From Streptomyces sp. A0958 (GTDB lineage Bacteria > Actinomycetota > Actinomycetes > Streptomycetales > Streptomycetaceae), in NCBI RefSeq assembly GCF_004795035.1, contig NZ_SSBK01000003.1, positions 303,875 to 367,874 of the forward strand: 64,000 bases of DNA. The letters run 5' to 3'. A program made the translations under genes and the position numbers. The notes under the pieces are model-generated. The model saw only the letters and a program-made list of their open reading frames with translations, had not been told where the DNA came from and did not search any database. Positions 1 through 9,488 of the stretch are shown here, piece by piece; within the stretch, counting starts at the first letter, position 1; the number at the start of each line of letters is the position of its first letter.

Positions 1-2
1 CG

Positions 3-641
3 ATGAGTGCCCGCATCCTGGTCGTCGACAACTACGACAGCTTCGTCTTCAACCTCGTCCAGTACCTCTACCAGCTGGGTGCCGAGTGCGAGGTGCTGCG
101 CAACGACGAGGTGACCACGGCGCACGCCCAGGACGGCTTCGACGGCGTCCTGCTCTCACCCGGACCCGGCACCCCGGAGCAAGCGGGCGTCTGCGTCGAC
201 ATGGTGCGGCACTGCGCGGCGACCGGCGTCCCGGTGTTCGGGGTCTGCCTGGGCATGCAGTCGATGGCGGTGGCGTACGGCGGTGTCGTGGGCCGCGCCC
301 CCGAACTGCTGCACGGCAAGACGTCCCCGGTGATCCACGAGGGCGCGGGCGTGTTCGCCGGTCTGCCCTCGCCGTTCACCGCGACCCGGTACCACTCGCT
401 CGCCGCCGAACCGGACACGGTCCCCGATGAGCTGGAGGTCACCGCGCGGACGGCCGACGGCATCATCATGGGCCTGCGCCACCGGGAACTGGCCGTGGAA
501 GGTGTGCAGTTCCACCCCGAGTCGGTGCTCACCGAGCACGGCCATCTGATGCTGGCCAACTGGCTGGTGCGCTGCGGTGACACCGGAGCCGTCGAGAGGT
601 CGGCGGGGCTCGCTCCGGTGGTGGGCAAGGCCGTCGCGTGA
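3..641 (+). CDS. Aminodeoxychorismate/anthranilate synthase component II (glutamine amidotransferase)
   Basis: Class I glutamine amidotransferase that releases ammonia from glutamine for a chorismate-using partner (TrpE- or PabB-type). The 212-residue protein carries the GPGTP loop near residue 54, the nucleophile Cys82 in GVCLGMQ, and the His-Glu pair in FHPES near the C-terminus, so the catalytic triad is complete and the length is normal. The ATG lies 2 bases from the window edge, so its ribosome-binding site is not visible. The stop overlaps the GTG of the next gene by 4 bases. Sequence alone does not decide between tryptophan and folate pathways. The position beside sortases and pknB, away from trp genes, favours a PabA-type or dual role. 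Confidence 0.93.
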   Translation: MSARILVVDNYDSFVFNLVQYLYQLGAECEVLRNDEVTTAHAQDGFDGVLLSPGPGTPEQAGVCVDMVRHCAATGVPVFGVCLGMQSMAVAYGGVVGRAPELLHGKTSPVIHEGAGVFAGLPSPFTATRYHSLAAEPDTVPDELEVTARTADGIIMGLRHRELAVEGVQFHPESVLTEHGHLMLANWLVRCGDTGAVERSAGLAPVVGKAVA

Positions 642-1924
642 CCCCACCCCGCCACGGAGCCGGGGACGGGCGGCAGGACGACCCGCACGATCCGCAGGCG
701 TACGGGGACCCGGGCGCGTTCGATGCGGCGGTTGACAGGCTGGCGGACCCGCTGAACGACCCGCTGCCGGGGCACCAAGGGCCGCCGGCCGTACCGCCCC
801 AGCAGCAGGCGCCACACGCGCCGCAGGGCCCCCAGCAGGCCCCGCCCGAGTGGTACGACCCCGAGGGGTACGAACGGGACTGGTACGGCCGCCAGGAGAC
901 CGCGCGGCGGGCCCCGGCCGAGCCGGTGCCCTCGACCGACGGGAACGTCGAGCCGCGCACGGAAATGCTGTGGCGCATAGACCCGGCCGAGGAGTCCGCG
1001 CGGGAGCAGGAGCCTTCGGCCGGGGCCGACGAGACCGGGAGCGCGGAGGAGTCCGGGGAGCACCGCGGCGCGTCGCCCGTGCCCCCCGCATCCGCGACCG
1101 GCGGCCGGGCCGAGCGCAGACGCGCCGCCAAGGGGCGCGGACGGCGGCGCCCGGCACCGCGCCCGGGGCCCGGCAGCGCGGCCGGTACGGAAGGTGCCCC
1201 GGCGAAGCCCATGACCCGCATGGAGGCGCGCCGGGCGGCCAAGGCCGCCAAGGACAGCCCCGCGGTCGTCATCAGCCGGGTCGTCGGCGAACTGTTCATC
1301 ACACTGGGCATCCTGATGCTGCTCTTCGTCACCTATCAGCTGTGGTGGACGAACGTGCGCGCCGACCAGATCGCCGGCAGGGAGACCCACAAGATCCAGG
1401 ACGACTGGGCCAAGGGCACCCGCAAACCGGAGGCGTTCGAGCCGGGGCAGGGCTTCGCCATCATCCACATCCCGAAGCTGGACGTCGTCACCCCGATCGC
1501 CGAGGGCACCAGCAAGGAGAAGGTCCTCGACCGCGGGATGGTCGGCCACTACAGCGAGGAACCGCTGCGCACGGCGATGCCCGAGGACAAGCAGGGCAAC
1601 TTCGCCCTGGCCGGCCACCGCAACACGCACGGCGAGCCGTTCCGCTACATCAACCGGCTGCGTCCGGGCGACCCGATCGTGGTCGAGACGCAGGACGCGT
1701 ACTACACGTACGAGATGACGAGCGAGCTGTCGCAGACCTCGCCGTCCAACGTGTCCGTGATCGGCCCGGTGCCGCAGCAGTCCGGGTTCACCAAGCCCGG
1801 CCGGTACATCACCTTGACGACGTGTACGCCCGAATTCACGAGTACGTACCGTTTGATCGTCTGGGGCAAGATGGTCGACGAACGGCCGCGCAGCAAGGGG
1901 AAGCCCGACGTGCTCGTGGACTGA
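638..1924 (+). CDS. Class E sortase with long disordered N-terminus
   Basis: Membrane transpeptidase of the class E sortase family, which anchors LAxTG-type surface proteins such as chaplins to peptidoglycan in Streptomyces. The first roughly 200 residues are rich in Pro, Gln and charged residues and look disordered and cytoplasmic. A single membrane segment follows (VVGELFITLGILMLLF). The extracytoplasmic catalytic domain has the His in AGHRNTHG, the nucleophile Cys396 in ITLTTC, and a downstream Arg in YRLIVWG. The GTG start overlaps the upstream stop by 4 bases, implying translational coupling. The N-terminal extension is far longer than in the neighbouring sortase. Substrate is inferred from the family only. 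Confidence 0.93.
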   Translation: MTPPRHGAGDGRQDDPHDPQAYGDPGAFDAAVDRLADPLNDPLPGHQGPPAVPPQQQAPHAPQGPQQAPPEWYDPEGYERDWYGRQETARRAPAEPVPSTDGNVEPRTEMLWRIDPAEESAREQEPSAGADETGSAEESGEHRGASPVPPASATGGRAERRRAAKGRGRRRPAPRPGPGSAAGTEGAPAKPMTRMEARRAAKAAKDSPAVVISRVVGELFITLGILMLLFVTYQLWWTNVRADQIAGRETHKIQDDWAKGTRKPEAFEPGQGFAIIHIPKLDVVTPIAEGTSKEKVLDRGMVGHYSEEPLRTAMPEDKQGNFALAGHRNTHGEPFRYINRLRPGDPIVVETQDAYYTYEMTSELSQTSPSNVSVIGPVPQQSGFTKPGRYITLTTCTPEFTSTYRLIVWGKMVDERPRSKGKPDVLVD

Positions 1925-1958
1925 ACGGGCTGGACATCATGACGACAGGGGCGGTGCG

Positions 1959-2687
1959 GTGACAGCGAGGACCGAGGACCAGGAGCAGACCGACGAGTCC
2001 GCGCCGCCTGCGCGGACCGGGGGCCGTCACCCCTTCGCGACAGCCGTCAGCGTCTTCGGTGAACTCCTCATCACCGCAGGTCTGGTGCTCGGTCTCTTCG
2101 TCGTCTACTCCCTGTGGTGGACGAACGTGCTCGCCGACCGCGAGGCCACCAAACAGGGCGACACGGTCCGCGACCACTGGGCCGACGGCCCCGGCGCGCT
2201 GGACACCAAGGACGGCATCGGCTTCCTCCACGTCCCGTCGATGAAGAACGGCGAGGTGCTCGTCAAGAAGGGCACCGACACCGAGATCCTCAACGACGGC
2301 GTCGCCGGCTACTACACCGATCCGGTGAAATCGGCGCTCCCCTCGGACAAGGAGGGCAACTTCACGCTGGCCGCCCACCGGGACGGGCACGGGGCGAAGT
2401 TCCACAACATCGACAAGGTGCGGACCGGGGACGCGGTCGTCTTCGAGACGAAGGACACCTGGTACATCTACAAGGTCTTCAACGAGCTGCCGGAGACGTC
2501 GAAGTACAACGTCGACGTGCTGGGGCCCGTCCCGAAGGGCTCGGGCGCGAAGAAGGCCGGCCGCTACATCACGCTCACGACCTGCACCCCGGTCTTCACG
2601 TCGAAGTACCGCTACATCGTGTGGGGCGAGCTGGTCCGTACGGAGAAGGTCGACCGGGACCGTACGAAGCCGGTGGAGCTGGGCTGA
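1959..2687 (+). CDS. Class E sortase
   Basis: Second sortase of 242 residues, paralogous to the gene just upstream. It has a short cytoplasmic N-terminus, one membrane segment (ELLITAGLVLGLFVVYSLWW), the His in LAAHRDGHG, the nucleophile Cys209 in ITLTTC and the catalytic Arg in YRYIVWG. The GTG at 1959 is preceded by a GGGGCGGTGCG stretch. Tandem class E sortases are typical of Streptomyces, where paired sortases act on overlapping LAxTG substrates during aerial growth. No sortase substrate is evident in this window. A strong hairpin follows at 2710-2754. Confidence 0.93.
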   Translation: MTARTEDQEQTDESAPPARTGGRHPFATAVSVFGELLITAGLVLGLFVVYSLWWTNVLADREATKQGDTVRDHWADGPGALDTKDGIGFLHVPSMKNGEVLVKKGTDTEILNDGVAGYYTDPVKSALPSDKEGNFTLAAHRDGHGAKFHNIDKVRTGDAVVFETKDTWYIYKVFNELPETSKYNVDVLGPVPKGSGAKKAGRYITLTTCTPVFTSKYRYIVWGELVRTEKVDRDRTKPVELG

Positions 2688-2709
2688 GACGGGCGTACGG
2701 GCGCGTACG

Positions 2710-2754
2710 GCAGAGGGCCCCGATCACCGTGATGCGGTGACCGGGGCCCTCTGC
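2710..2754. terminator. Bidirectional hairpin terminator between sortase and pknB
   Basis: A 20-bp stem (2710-2729 with 2735-2754, one G-T type mismatch) and a TGATG loop lie between two convergent genes. There is no long T tract, as is usual for Streptomyces terminators. The position suits ending transcripts from both sides. Confidence 0.8.
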
Positions 2755-2775
2755 TCGTGCCGGGTGCGGGGAAGG

Positions 2776-4767
2776 TCAGTGGCCCCGCCTACCGTTCGGC
2801 CCGCCGAAGACGTTGCCTCCGCCCGCCGTGGTGAGGGTGACGGTGGTGTTGGCCGGGTCGGACTGGGTGCCCGGCTGCGGGTCGGCGTTCACGACCATGG
2901 CGTTGTCGTCGTCCGAGCTGCCTTCGGCGAACTGGATGTTCGTGAAGCCGGCTCCGGTCAGCATCTGCTTGGCGTCGGAGACCTTGTGCCCGCGGACCTC
3001 GGGGATGGCGGTCGTCGGGGGCTGGGTCGGGCCCTTGGCGACCTTGAGGATGATCGCGGTGTCCTTGCCGACCTTCTGGTTGGCCTCAGGGGTCTGTCCG
3101 ACGACCTGGCCTGCGGGGTGGTCCTCGTCGTCGACCTCGGACTTGCCGATGTTGGTGAAGCCGAGCGCCTTCAGCTGGGCCACCGCCTCGTCGTACGAGC
3201 GGGTGTCCACCGGCGGCACGCTGATCAGCTTCTCCGTGGCGACCGTGAGCTTGACCTCGGAGTTCTCCTCGGCCTTCGAGTCGCCCTTCGGGGACTGCTC
3301 CAGGACGGTGTTGGGCTCGGCCTCGGACTCGACCGAGGTGACGGTGACCGTGAAGCCCCTCTTCTCCAGGATCTCGCGGGCGTTGGCCTCGGACTTCTCC
3401 GTGACGTCCGGGACGTCGACCTTCGGCGGGCCGCTGGAGACGAAGACCGTGACGGTCTCCTGCTCCTGCATCTGCTCGTCTGCCGTCGGCGTCTGGCGGC
3501 AGATCTTGTCCTTGGGCTGGTCCTTGCACTCTTCCTCGGGACCGATCTTGAGCTTGACGTTCGAATTGTCGGCGCGTTTCTGAGCGTCCTTGACGGAAAT
3601 GCCGACCATGTTGGGTACGTCGAACGCGCCCGTGTCGCCCCCGTCGCTGACGAAGACCGCCTTGCCGATGAGGATCGCGCCGATCAGCACCAGGATGCCC
3701 GCGATGACCAGCAGGATGGTCGAGGTGTGGTTCTTCTTCTGCCGGCGGCGGGCGGGGCGGTCGTCGTAGCCGTAGCTGCCGTCGTCCGGGTTGACCGGCG
3801 GCAGCATCGACGTGCGGTCGCCGTTCTGGTCCGCGGCCCGCAGGGCGGTGGTGGGCTGGTCGTTGTCGTACCCGCCGCCGTAGCCGCCGTAACCGGCCGC
3901 ACCCATCGCCGCCGTGGCGGCGACCGGCTGGCCGTCGAGGCAGGCCTCGATGTCGGCGCGCATCTCGTCGGCCGACTGGTAGCGGTAGTCGGGGTCCTTG
4001 GTGAGGGCCTTCAGCACGATCGCGTCCATCTCGGGCGTGATCTCCGGGTCGAAGCTGCTGGGCGGCTGAGGCTCTTCCCGTACGTGCTGGTAGGCAACCG
4101 CGACCGGGGAGTCCCCGATGAACGGCGGCCGGACCGTCAGCAGTTCGTAGAGCAGGCAGCCGGTCGAGTACAGGTCGGACCGGGCGTCGACCTGCTCGCC
4201 CTTGGCCTGCTCGGGGGAGAGGTACTGGGCGGTGCCGATGACGGCCGCGGTCTGAGTCATCGTCATACCGGAGTCGCCCATGGCGCGGGCGATGCCGAAG
4301 TCCATGACCTTGACCTGGCCGGTCCGGGTCAGCATGACGTTGGCCGGCTTGATGTCCCGGTGGACGATGCCCGCGCGGTGCGAGTACTCCAGCGCCTGGA
4401 GGATGCCGACGGTCATTTCGAGCGTGCGCTCCGGCAGCAGCCGGCGGCCCGAGTGCAGCAACTCCCTGAGCGTCGACCCGTCGACGTACTCCATGACGAT
4501 GTACGGGATGGAGACCCCGTCGACGTAGTCCTCGCCGGTGTCGTACACCGCGACGATCGCGGGATGGTTGAGCGAGGCGGCGGACTGGGCCTCACGGCGG
4601 AACCGGGCCTGGAAGGACGGGTCGCGGGCGAGGTCAGCCCGGAGAGTCTTCACAGCGACGGTGCGGCCGAGCCGGGTGTCGTGGGCGAGGTAGACCTCGG
4701 CCATGCCACCACGGCCGAGCACCGAGCCCAGCTCGTACCGGCCGCCGAGGCGACGCGGCTCTTCCAT
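2776..4767 (-). CDS. pknB: PASTA-domain Ser/Thr protein kinase (PknB/StkP type)
   Basis: Transmembrane receptor kinase that senses muropeptides or lipid II and phosphorylates division and wall-synthesis proteins. The kinase domain (about residues 11-275) has the GRGGMAEVY loop, Lys40, HRDIKPANV with Asp138, and DFG at 156-158. A Thr-rich activation segment (TMTQT) resembles autophosphorylation sites in PknB. A basic RRRQKK stretch precedes the membrane segment (about 350-372), and four PASTA repeats fill residues 381-650 outside the cell. I chose ATG 4767 because GGAGAGGG lies 12 bases upstream; an in-frame start 12 codons further up lacks such support. It is the last gene of the fhaA-to-pknB operon, separated from pbpA by 184 bases. 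Confidence 0.95.
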   Translation of the reverse strand: MEEPRRLGGRYELGSVLGRGGMAEVYLAHDTRLGRTVAVKTLRADLARDPSFQARFRREAQSAASLNHPAIVAVYDTGEDYVDGVSIPYIVMEYVDGSTLRELLHSGRRLLPERTLEMTVGILQALEYSHRAGIVHRDIKPANVMLTRTGQVKVMDFGIARAMGDSGMTMTQTAAVIGTAQYLSPEQAKGEQVDARSDLYSTGCLLYELLTVRPPFIGDSPVAVAYQHVREEPQPPSSFDPEITPEMDAIVLKALTKDPDYRYQSADEMRADIEACLDGQPVAATAAMGAAGYGGYGGGYDNDQPTTALRAADQNGDRTSMLPPVNPDDGSYGYDDRPARRRQKKNHTSTILLVIAGILVLIGAILIGKAVFVSDGGDTGAFDVPNMVGISVKDAQKRADNSNVKLKIGPEEECKDQPKDKICRQTPTADEQMQEQETVTVFVSSGPPKVDVPDVTEKSEANAREILEKRGFTVTVTSVESEAEPNTVLEQSPKGDSKAEENSEVKLTVATEKLISVPPVDTRSYDEAVAQLKALGFTNIGKSEVDDEDHPAGQVVGQTPEANQKVGKDTAIILKVAKGPTQPPTTAIPEVRGHKVSDAKQMLTGAGFTNIQFAEGSSDDDNAMVVNADPQPGTQSDPANTTVTLTTAGGGNVFGGPNGRRGH

Positions 4768-4951
4768 AACTGTTCCAGCCCTCTCCGTCAGTCCTGACCG
4801 CACCGGTGTGCGGTCCGGCGGTGTGCTGTTCGCGCATACGCTACCGGCCCCGCATCAGCTGATCGGCCCCGCAGGCGATACCTGATATCCGACCGGTATC
4901 CGCAGGTGCGTATTCACGGCCATGTGTGAGCGGTATCACTGCTTGGCGGGG

Positions 4952-6412
4952 TCACTTCTTGCTGTCGATGACCGCTTTCATGACCGCCTTCGCGATGGGG
5001 GCGGCCAGGCCGCCGCCGGAGATGTCGTCGCGGTCGGCGTTGCCGTCCTCGACGACCACGGCGACGGCCACCGGGGAACCGCTGTCCGTCTTGGCGTACG
5101 AGATGAACCAGGCGTACGGCTTCTCGCTGTTGTTCAGGCCGTGCTGGGCCGTACCGGTCTTGCCGCCGACCGTGGCGCCCGGGATCTGGGCGTTCGTGCC
5201 GGTGCCCTCCTTGACGACGGTCTCCATCATCTCCTGGAGCTTCTGGGCGTTCTCGGCCGAGAGGGGGCGGCTGAACTCCTCCTTCTCGTGGGTGTAGATC
5301 ACGTCCAGGTTGGGAGCCTGCCGCTGGGCGACCATGTACGGCTGCATCAGCTTTCCGTCGTTGGCGACGGCGGAGGCGACCATGGCCATCTGGAGCGGGG
5401 TGGCGCGGTTGGAGGCCTGGCCGATGCCCGCCATGGCGTTCTGCGGCCGGTTGTCCTCGGGGTACACGCTGGCGTTGGAGCGGACCGGGGTGAAGATCTC
5501 CTTGTTGAAGCCGAACCTGCCGGCCTCGTCGATCATCTTCTGGTTGCCCAGGTCATCGCTGATCTTGCCGAAGACGGTGTTGCAGGAGTAGCGCAGCGCC
5601 TTGCGGAGAGAGGCGTTCTCGCAAGGGATGGGGCCCTCGTTATCCAGGTCCTTGGTGGACTGCGGGAGACGCCACGGCAGCGGCGACTTCGTGTCCGCGT
5701 CGATGTCCGTGTAGAGGCCGTTCTCAAGGGCGGCGGCCGCGGTGACGACCTTGAACGTCGAACCGGGCGGGTAGGTTTCGCGCAGCGCCCGGTTGAGCAT
5801 GGGCTTGTCCTTGTCCTTCAGCAGCGCCTGCCAGGCCTCGGTGTCGGCCTTTTCGTTGCCCGCGAAGGTCGAGGGGTCGTACGAGGGGGTGCTGGCGAGC
5901 GCGAGGATGGCGCCGGTCTGCGGGTCGAGGGCGACGACGGCGCCCTTCTTGCTGCCGAGGCCCTTGAAGGCGGCCGTCTGGGCGGCGCTGTTGAGCGTGG
6001 TGACGATGTTGCCGCCCTGCGCCTCGTCGCCGGTGAACATCGACATGGTGCGGTCGAAGAAGAGCTGGTCGTCGTTGCCGGTGAGGATGCCGTCCTCGAG
6101 CTTTTCGAGCTGTGAGGCGTCGAATGCCTGCGAGGAGTACCCGGTGACGGGGGCCCACATGGGGCCGTCCTTCCAGACCCGCTTGTACTTGAAGTCGCCG
6201 TCCTCGGTCTCTTTGGACCCGGTGATGGACTTGCCGCCGTCGACGATGATGTTGCCGCGCTCGTGGGCGTACCGCTCGATGCGGACCCGGCGGTTCTCCT
6301 TGCGGGTGTTGAGCTCGTCGGCCTTCACGTACTGCAGGTAGTTGGTGCGCGCGAGCAGGGCGAAGATGAGGACGCCGCAGAAGATCGCGATCCGGCGCAG
6401 GGGCTTGTTCAC
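4952..6412 (-). CDS. pbpA: Penicillin-binding protein PbpA (class B transpeptidase)
   Basis: D,D-transpeptidase that cross-links peptidoglycan during growth or septation. The 486-residue protein has an N-terminal membrane anchor (RIAIFCGVLIFALL, residues 8-21), a dimerisation/linker domain, then the penicillin-binding domain with all three motifs: S218-TFK221, S276-C-N278 and K418-T-G420. Its ATG overlaps the rodA stop by 4 bases (ATGA), so it is translationally coupled to its likely glycosyltransferase partner. Length and order match the actinobacterial PbpA family encoded beside PknB. The extracytoplasmic domain is a likely substrate or regulatory target of the adjacent kinase system (inference). 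Confidence 0.95.
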   Translation of the reverse strand: MNKPLRRIAIFCGVLIFALLARTNYLQYVKADELNTRKENRRVRIERYAHERGNIIVDGGKSITGSKETEDGDFKYKRVWKDGPMWAPVTGYSSQAFDASQLEKLEDGILTGNDDQLFFDRTMSMFTGDEAQGGNIVTTLNSAAQTAAFKGLGSKKGAVVALDPQTGAILALASTPSYDPSTFAGNEKADTEAWQALLKDKDKPMLNRALRETYPPGSTFKVVTAAAALENGLYTDIDADTKSPLPWRLPQSTKDLDNEGPIPCENASLRKALRYSCNTVFGKISDDLGNQKMIDEAGRFGFNKEIFTPVRSNASVYPEDNRPQNAMAGIGQASNRATPLQMAMVASAVANDGKLMQPYMVAQRQAPNLDVIYTHEKEEFSRPLSAENAQKLQEMMETVVKEGTGTNAQIPGATVGGKTGTAQHGLNNSEKPYAWFISYAKTDSGSPVAVAVVVEDGNADRDDISGGGLAAPIAKAVMKAVIDSKK

Positions 6413-7827
6413 GGTCGGACCACCTGGGTCATCTCGGCGTCGGTGGAGGGTGCGGGGGCGGGAGCGGGGCGCCGGGCGGTGTCGCTGATGCGGATGAGGA
6501 TGCCGATCAGGGCCCAGTTTGCGATCACGGAGGAGCCACCGGCGGCGAGGAAGGGCATCGTCATACCGGTCAGCGGGATGAGCCCCATGACACCACCGGC
6601 GACGACGAAGACCTGGATGGCGAAGGCGCCGGAGAGGCCGATCGCGAGCAACTTGCCGAAGGGGTCGCGGGCGGCGAGCGCCGTGCGGACGCCGCGCTCG
6701 ATGATGAGGCCGTAGATCAGCAGAACGGCCATCATTCCGGCGAGACCGAGCTCCTCACCCACGGTGGAGAGGACGAAGTCGGCGTTGGCGGCGAAGCCGA
6801 TCAGGTCGGAGTGGCCCTGGCCCCAGCCGGTGCCGAGGGTGCCTCCGGCGCCGAAGGACATGACGGCGTTGGAGATCTGCTCACATGCGCCGCTCCGGTC
6901 GGTGGCGTAGCAGGCGAACGGATCTTGCCAGGCGGTCACACGGGCCTGGACGTGCTTTTCGAAGGTGGCGACACCCACGGCTCCGGCCGCCGACATCAGG
7001 AGACCGAAGACGATCCAGCTGGTCCGCTCCGTGGCGACGTACAGCATGATCACGAAGAGGCCGAAGAACAGGAGCGACGTCCCGAGGTCGGTCTCGAAGA
7101 CCAGGATCAGGATCGACAGCGCCCAGATGACGAGGATGGGGCCGAGGTCGCGTCCGCGCGGCAGGTACAGACCCATGAAGCGGCGGCTGGCGAGGGCCAG
7201 CGCATCCCGCTTGACCATCAGGTATCCGGAGAAGAAGACCGCAATGATGATCTTCGCGAATTCGCCGGGTTGGATGGAGAAAGGGCCGAGGCTGATCCAG
7301 ATCTTGGCGCCGTTCACCGAGGGGAAGAACATCGGCAGGATCAGCAGGATCAGCGCCACCACCATGGAGATGTAGGTGTACCGCTGCAGGATGCGATGGT
7401 CCTTGAGGACCAGCAGAACCGCGACCAGGAGGGCAACGCCGACTGCGGAGTACAGCAGCTGCTTGGGGGCGTCGGGTGTGAACTTGCCCCACCGGTTCAC
7501 AGCCCGGTCGATCAGCCGTTGCGACTGGTCCAGCCGCCAGATGAGCACCAGACCGAGGCCGTTGAGCAGGGTGGCCAGTGGAAGCAGCAGCGGGTCCGCG
7601 TACGGGGCGAACTTGCGCACCACGAGGTGGGCCACGCCGCCGAGCAGGATGAGCCCCGCCCCGTAACCGAACATCCCGGAGGGGAGCTTGCCGTTCAGGG
7701 CGAGGCCGACGTTGGCGTAGGCGAACACGGAGATGGCGATGGCGAAGACCATCATCATCAGTTCGGTGTTGCGCCGGCTCGGTGCGTTGATCGCGCCGAT
7801 CGTGGTCGTGTTGGTGACAACGCTCAT
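6409..7827 (-). CDS. rodA: FtsW/RodA/SpoVE-family SEDS peptidoglycan glycosyltransferase
   Basis: Integral membrane SEDS protein that polymerises lipid II into glycan strands, working with a class B PBP. The 472-residue sequence shows about ten to twelve hydrophobic segments and conserved SEDS patches such as VNGAKIWISLGPFSIQPGEFAKI, and a GLxGxxxxIQVFVVAGGVMGLIPLTGMTMPFLAAGGSS-like C-terminal region. It lies between pstP and pbpA and overlaps pbpA by 4 bases. The synteny identifies it as the partner of PbpA rather than the divisome FtsW of the dcw cluster. The exact role (elongation, septation or sporulation) cannot be decided from sequence. Confidence 0.94.
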   Translation of the reverse strand: MSVVTNTTTIGAINAPSRRNTELMMMVFAIAISVFAYANVGLALNGKLPSGMFGYGAGLILLGGVAHLVVRKFAPYADPLLLPLATLLNGLGLVLIWRLDQSQRLIDRAVNRWGKFTPDAPKQLLYSAVGVALLVAVLLVLKDHRILQRYTYISMVVALILLILPMFFPSVNGAKIWISLGPFSIQPGEFAKIIIAVFFSGYLMVKRDALALASRRFMGLYLPRGRDLGPILVIWALSILILVFETDLGTSLLFFGLFVIMLYVATERTSWIVFGLLMSAAGAVGVATFEKHVQARVTAWQDPFACYATDRSGACEQISNAVMSFGAGGTLGTGWGQGHSDLIGFAANADFVLSTVGEELGLAGMMAVLLIYGLIIERGVRTALAARDPFGKLLAIGLSGAFAIQVFVVAGGVMGLIPLTGMTMPFLAAGGSSVIANWALIGILIRISDTARRPAPAPAPSTDAEMTQVVRP

Positions 7828-7850
7828 GGTGCTGAAGGCCCCCTACGGCT

Positions 7851-9359
7851 CTACTTCTTACCGCACTGCGGGACCAGCTTCTGCTCTTCCTCCGAGAGGC
7901 TGGGCCCAGGAGTGGGAGTCGTGGAAGTCTGCTCGGTCTTGGTGTCGCCACCGGATGTCCTGGACGTCTTCGATGCCTTGGTGGCGTCGCTGTCCGTGCC
8001 CGTCGCCTGGCCCTCGTCGCCCTTGGCGTTCTCCTCAGCCGCGCGGCGCTGTGCGTCCTTCTTGCAGGCGGACGCCTGGTTGGAGAGCTCGGTGATCTTC
8101 TCGCGGGCGTCGGCGAGGCTGCCCTCGGCGATCGTCTCCTCGACCTTCTTGCGCTGGTACGGCGGAAGGTACTTGAGTTCGATCTCGGGGTGGTCCGTCT
8201 CGACCTTCGAGAGCGAGACCCAGCCGAGGTCCTGGCTGATGCCCCGGTACAGCGCGACGTTGTCGTTCTTCGCGCCGACGTAGAACTGGGTCTGCGTCCA
8301 GCGGTAACCGCCGTACAGGCCACCGCCGATGACGGCCAGCGCTAGCACGATGTACAGGGACCGCTTGAGCCACTTGCGGCCGCCGGGCTTCTCGAAGTCG
8401 TCGTCGGAGTAGGACCCGAAGGAACCCTCCGGCATTCCGCCGTAGCCGACGTCGTCGCCGCTGCCGGGAGGGCCGAAGCCGCCCGCGGGCGGCGGTACGG
8501 GACGGCCGAGACCGGCCGCGCGGCCGGCGGGCGTCTGCATCGCGCCGCCGTCGTTCAGCTGGGCCGCCTGGTTCTCGGCGACCGCGCCGACGATGACCGG
8601 GGTGTCGTTCAGCTGCACGGCCAGGGTGTCGTTGCTGTCGACGTCGAAGACGTCGGCGACGATGCAGGTGATGTTGTCGGGTCCGCCGCCGCGCAGGGCG
8701 AGCTGGATCAGGTCCTGGATGGTCTCCTGGGGGCCCTGGTAGCTGGCGAGCGTCTCCTCCATCGTCTGGTGGGAGACGACGCCGGAGAGCCCGTCGGAGC
8801 AGATCAGATACCGGTCACCGGCCCGGACCTCACGGATGGAGAGGTCGGGTTCGACGTGGTCGCCACTGCCCAGCGCGCGCATCAGCAGGGAGCGCTGCGG
8901 GTGGGTGGTGGCCTCCTCCTCGGTGATCCGGCCCTCGTCGACCAGGCGCTGGACCCAGGTGTGGTCCTGCGTGATCTGGGTCAGCACGCCGTCGCGCAGC
9001 AGGTACGCGCGCGAGTCGCCGACGTGGACGAGGCCGAGGCGCTGACCGGTCCACAGCAGGGCGGTGAGCGTGGTGCCCATGCCTTCCAGCTGGGGGTCCT
9101 CCTCGACCATCATCCGCAGCTGGTCGTTGGCCCGCTGGACCGCCGTACCGAGCGAGGTGAGGATGTCGGAGCCCGGCACGTCGTCGTCGAGCTGGACGAG
9201 CGTGGAGATCACCTCGGAGCTGGCGACCTCACCGGCCGCCTGACCGCCCATGCCGTCGGCGATCGCGAGAAGGCGGGGGCCGGCGTAGCCGGAGTCCTCG
9301 TTGCCTTCCCGGATCATGCCCTTGTGCGATCCGGCGGCGAAGCGCAGGGACAGACTCAT
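7851..9359 (-). CDS. pstP: PP2C-family Ser/Thr protein phosphatase
   Basis: Metal-dependent phosphatase that removes phosphates placed by PknB-type kinases. Residues 1-240 form the PP2C domain: NEDS, AIADGMGG, VGDSRAYL, CSDGLSG and GPDNITCIVADV provide the metal-binding aspartates. A Gly/Pro-rich linker, one membrane segment (SLYIVLALAVIGGGLYGGY) and a roughly 140-residue extracytoplasmic tail rich in Ser/Thr follow. I chose ATG 9359 (MSLSLRFAAG), which has GGTGAGG closely upstream, over an in-frame start 18 codons earlier. It is encoded between fhaB and rodA, so writer and eraser of the same phosphorylations are co-transcribed. Confidence 0.95.
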   Translation of the reverse strand: MSLSLRFAAGSHKGMIREGNEDSGYAGPRLLAIADGMGGQAAGEVASSEVISTLVQLDDDVPGSDILTSLGTAVQRANDQLRMMVEEDPQLEGMGTTLTALLWTGQRLGLVHVGDSRAYLLRDGVLTQITQDHTWVQRLVDEGRITEEEATTHPQRSLLMRALGSGDHVEPDLSIREVRAGDRYLICSDGLSGVVSHQTMEETLASYQGPQETIQDLIQLALRGGGPDNITCIVADVFDVDSNDTLAVQLNDTPVIVGAVAENQAAQLNDGGAMQTPAGRAAGLGRPVPPPAGGFGPPGSGDDVGYGGMPEGSFGSYSDDDFEKPGGRKWLKRSLYIVLALAVIGGGLYGGYRWTQTQFYVGAKNDNVALYRGISQDLGWVSLSKVETDHPEIELKYLPPYQRKKVEETIAEGSLADAREKITELSNQASACKKDAQRRAAEENAKGDEGQATGTDSDATKASKTSRTSGGDTKTEQTSTTPTPGPSLSEEEQKLVPQCGKK

Positions 9360-9488
9360 GCGCACCTCACCCGTCGGTTCGGGGTACAGCCGGTCTCGAG
9401 CCACACTGCCCACCCTCCGGTCGGGAGCCTGGCCGGGTCCGATGCCCGGACCCCAGCGGCTCGCTCGCTCCGCTCGCTCATTGTCGTA

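Noticed and set aside
2737..4797. Long open frame on the plus strand opposite pknB
   Set aside because: It mirrors the PknB codons in a complementary frame, as is common in high-GC DNA. The PknB translation has all kinase and PASTA motifs, while this one has none.
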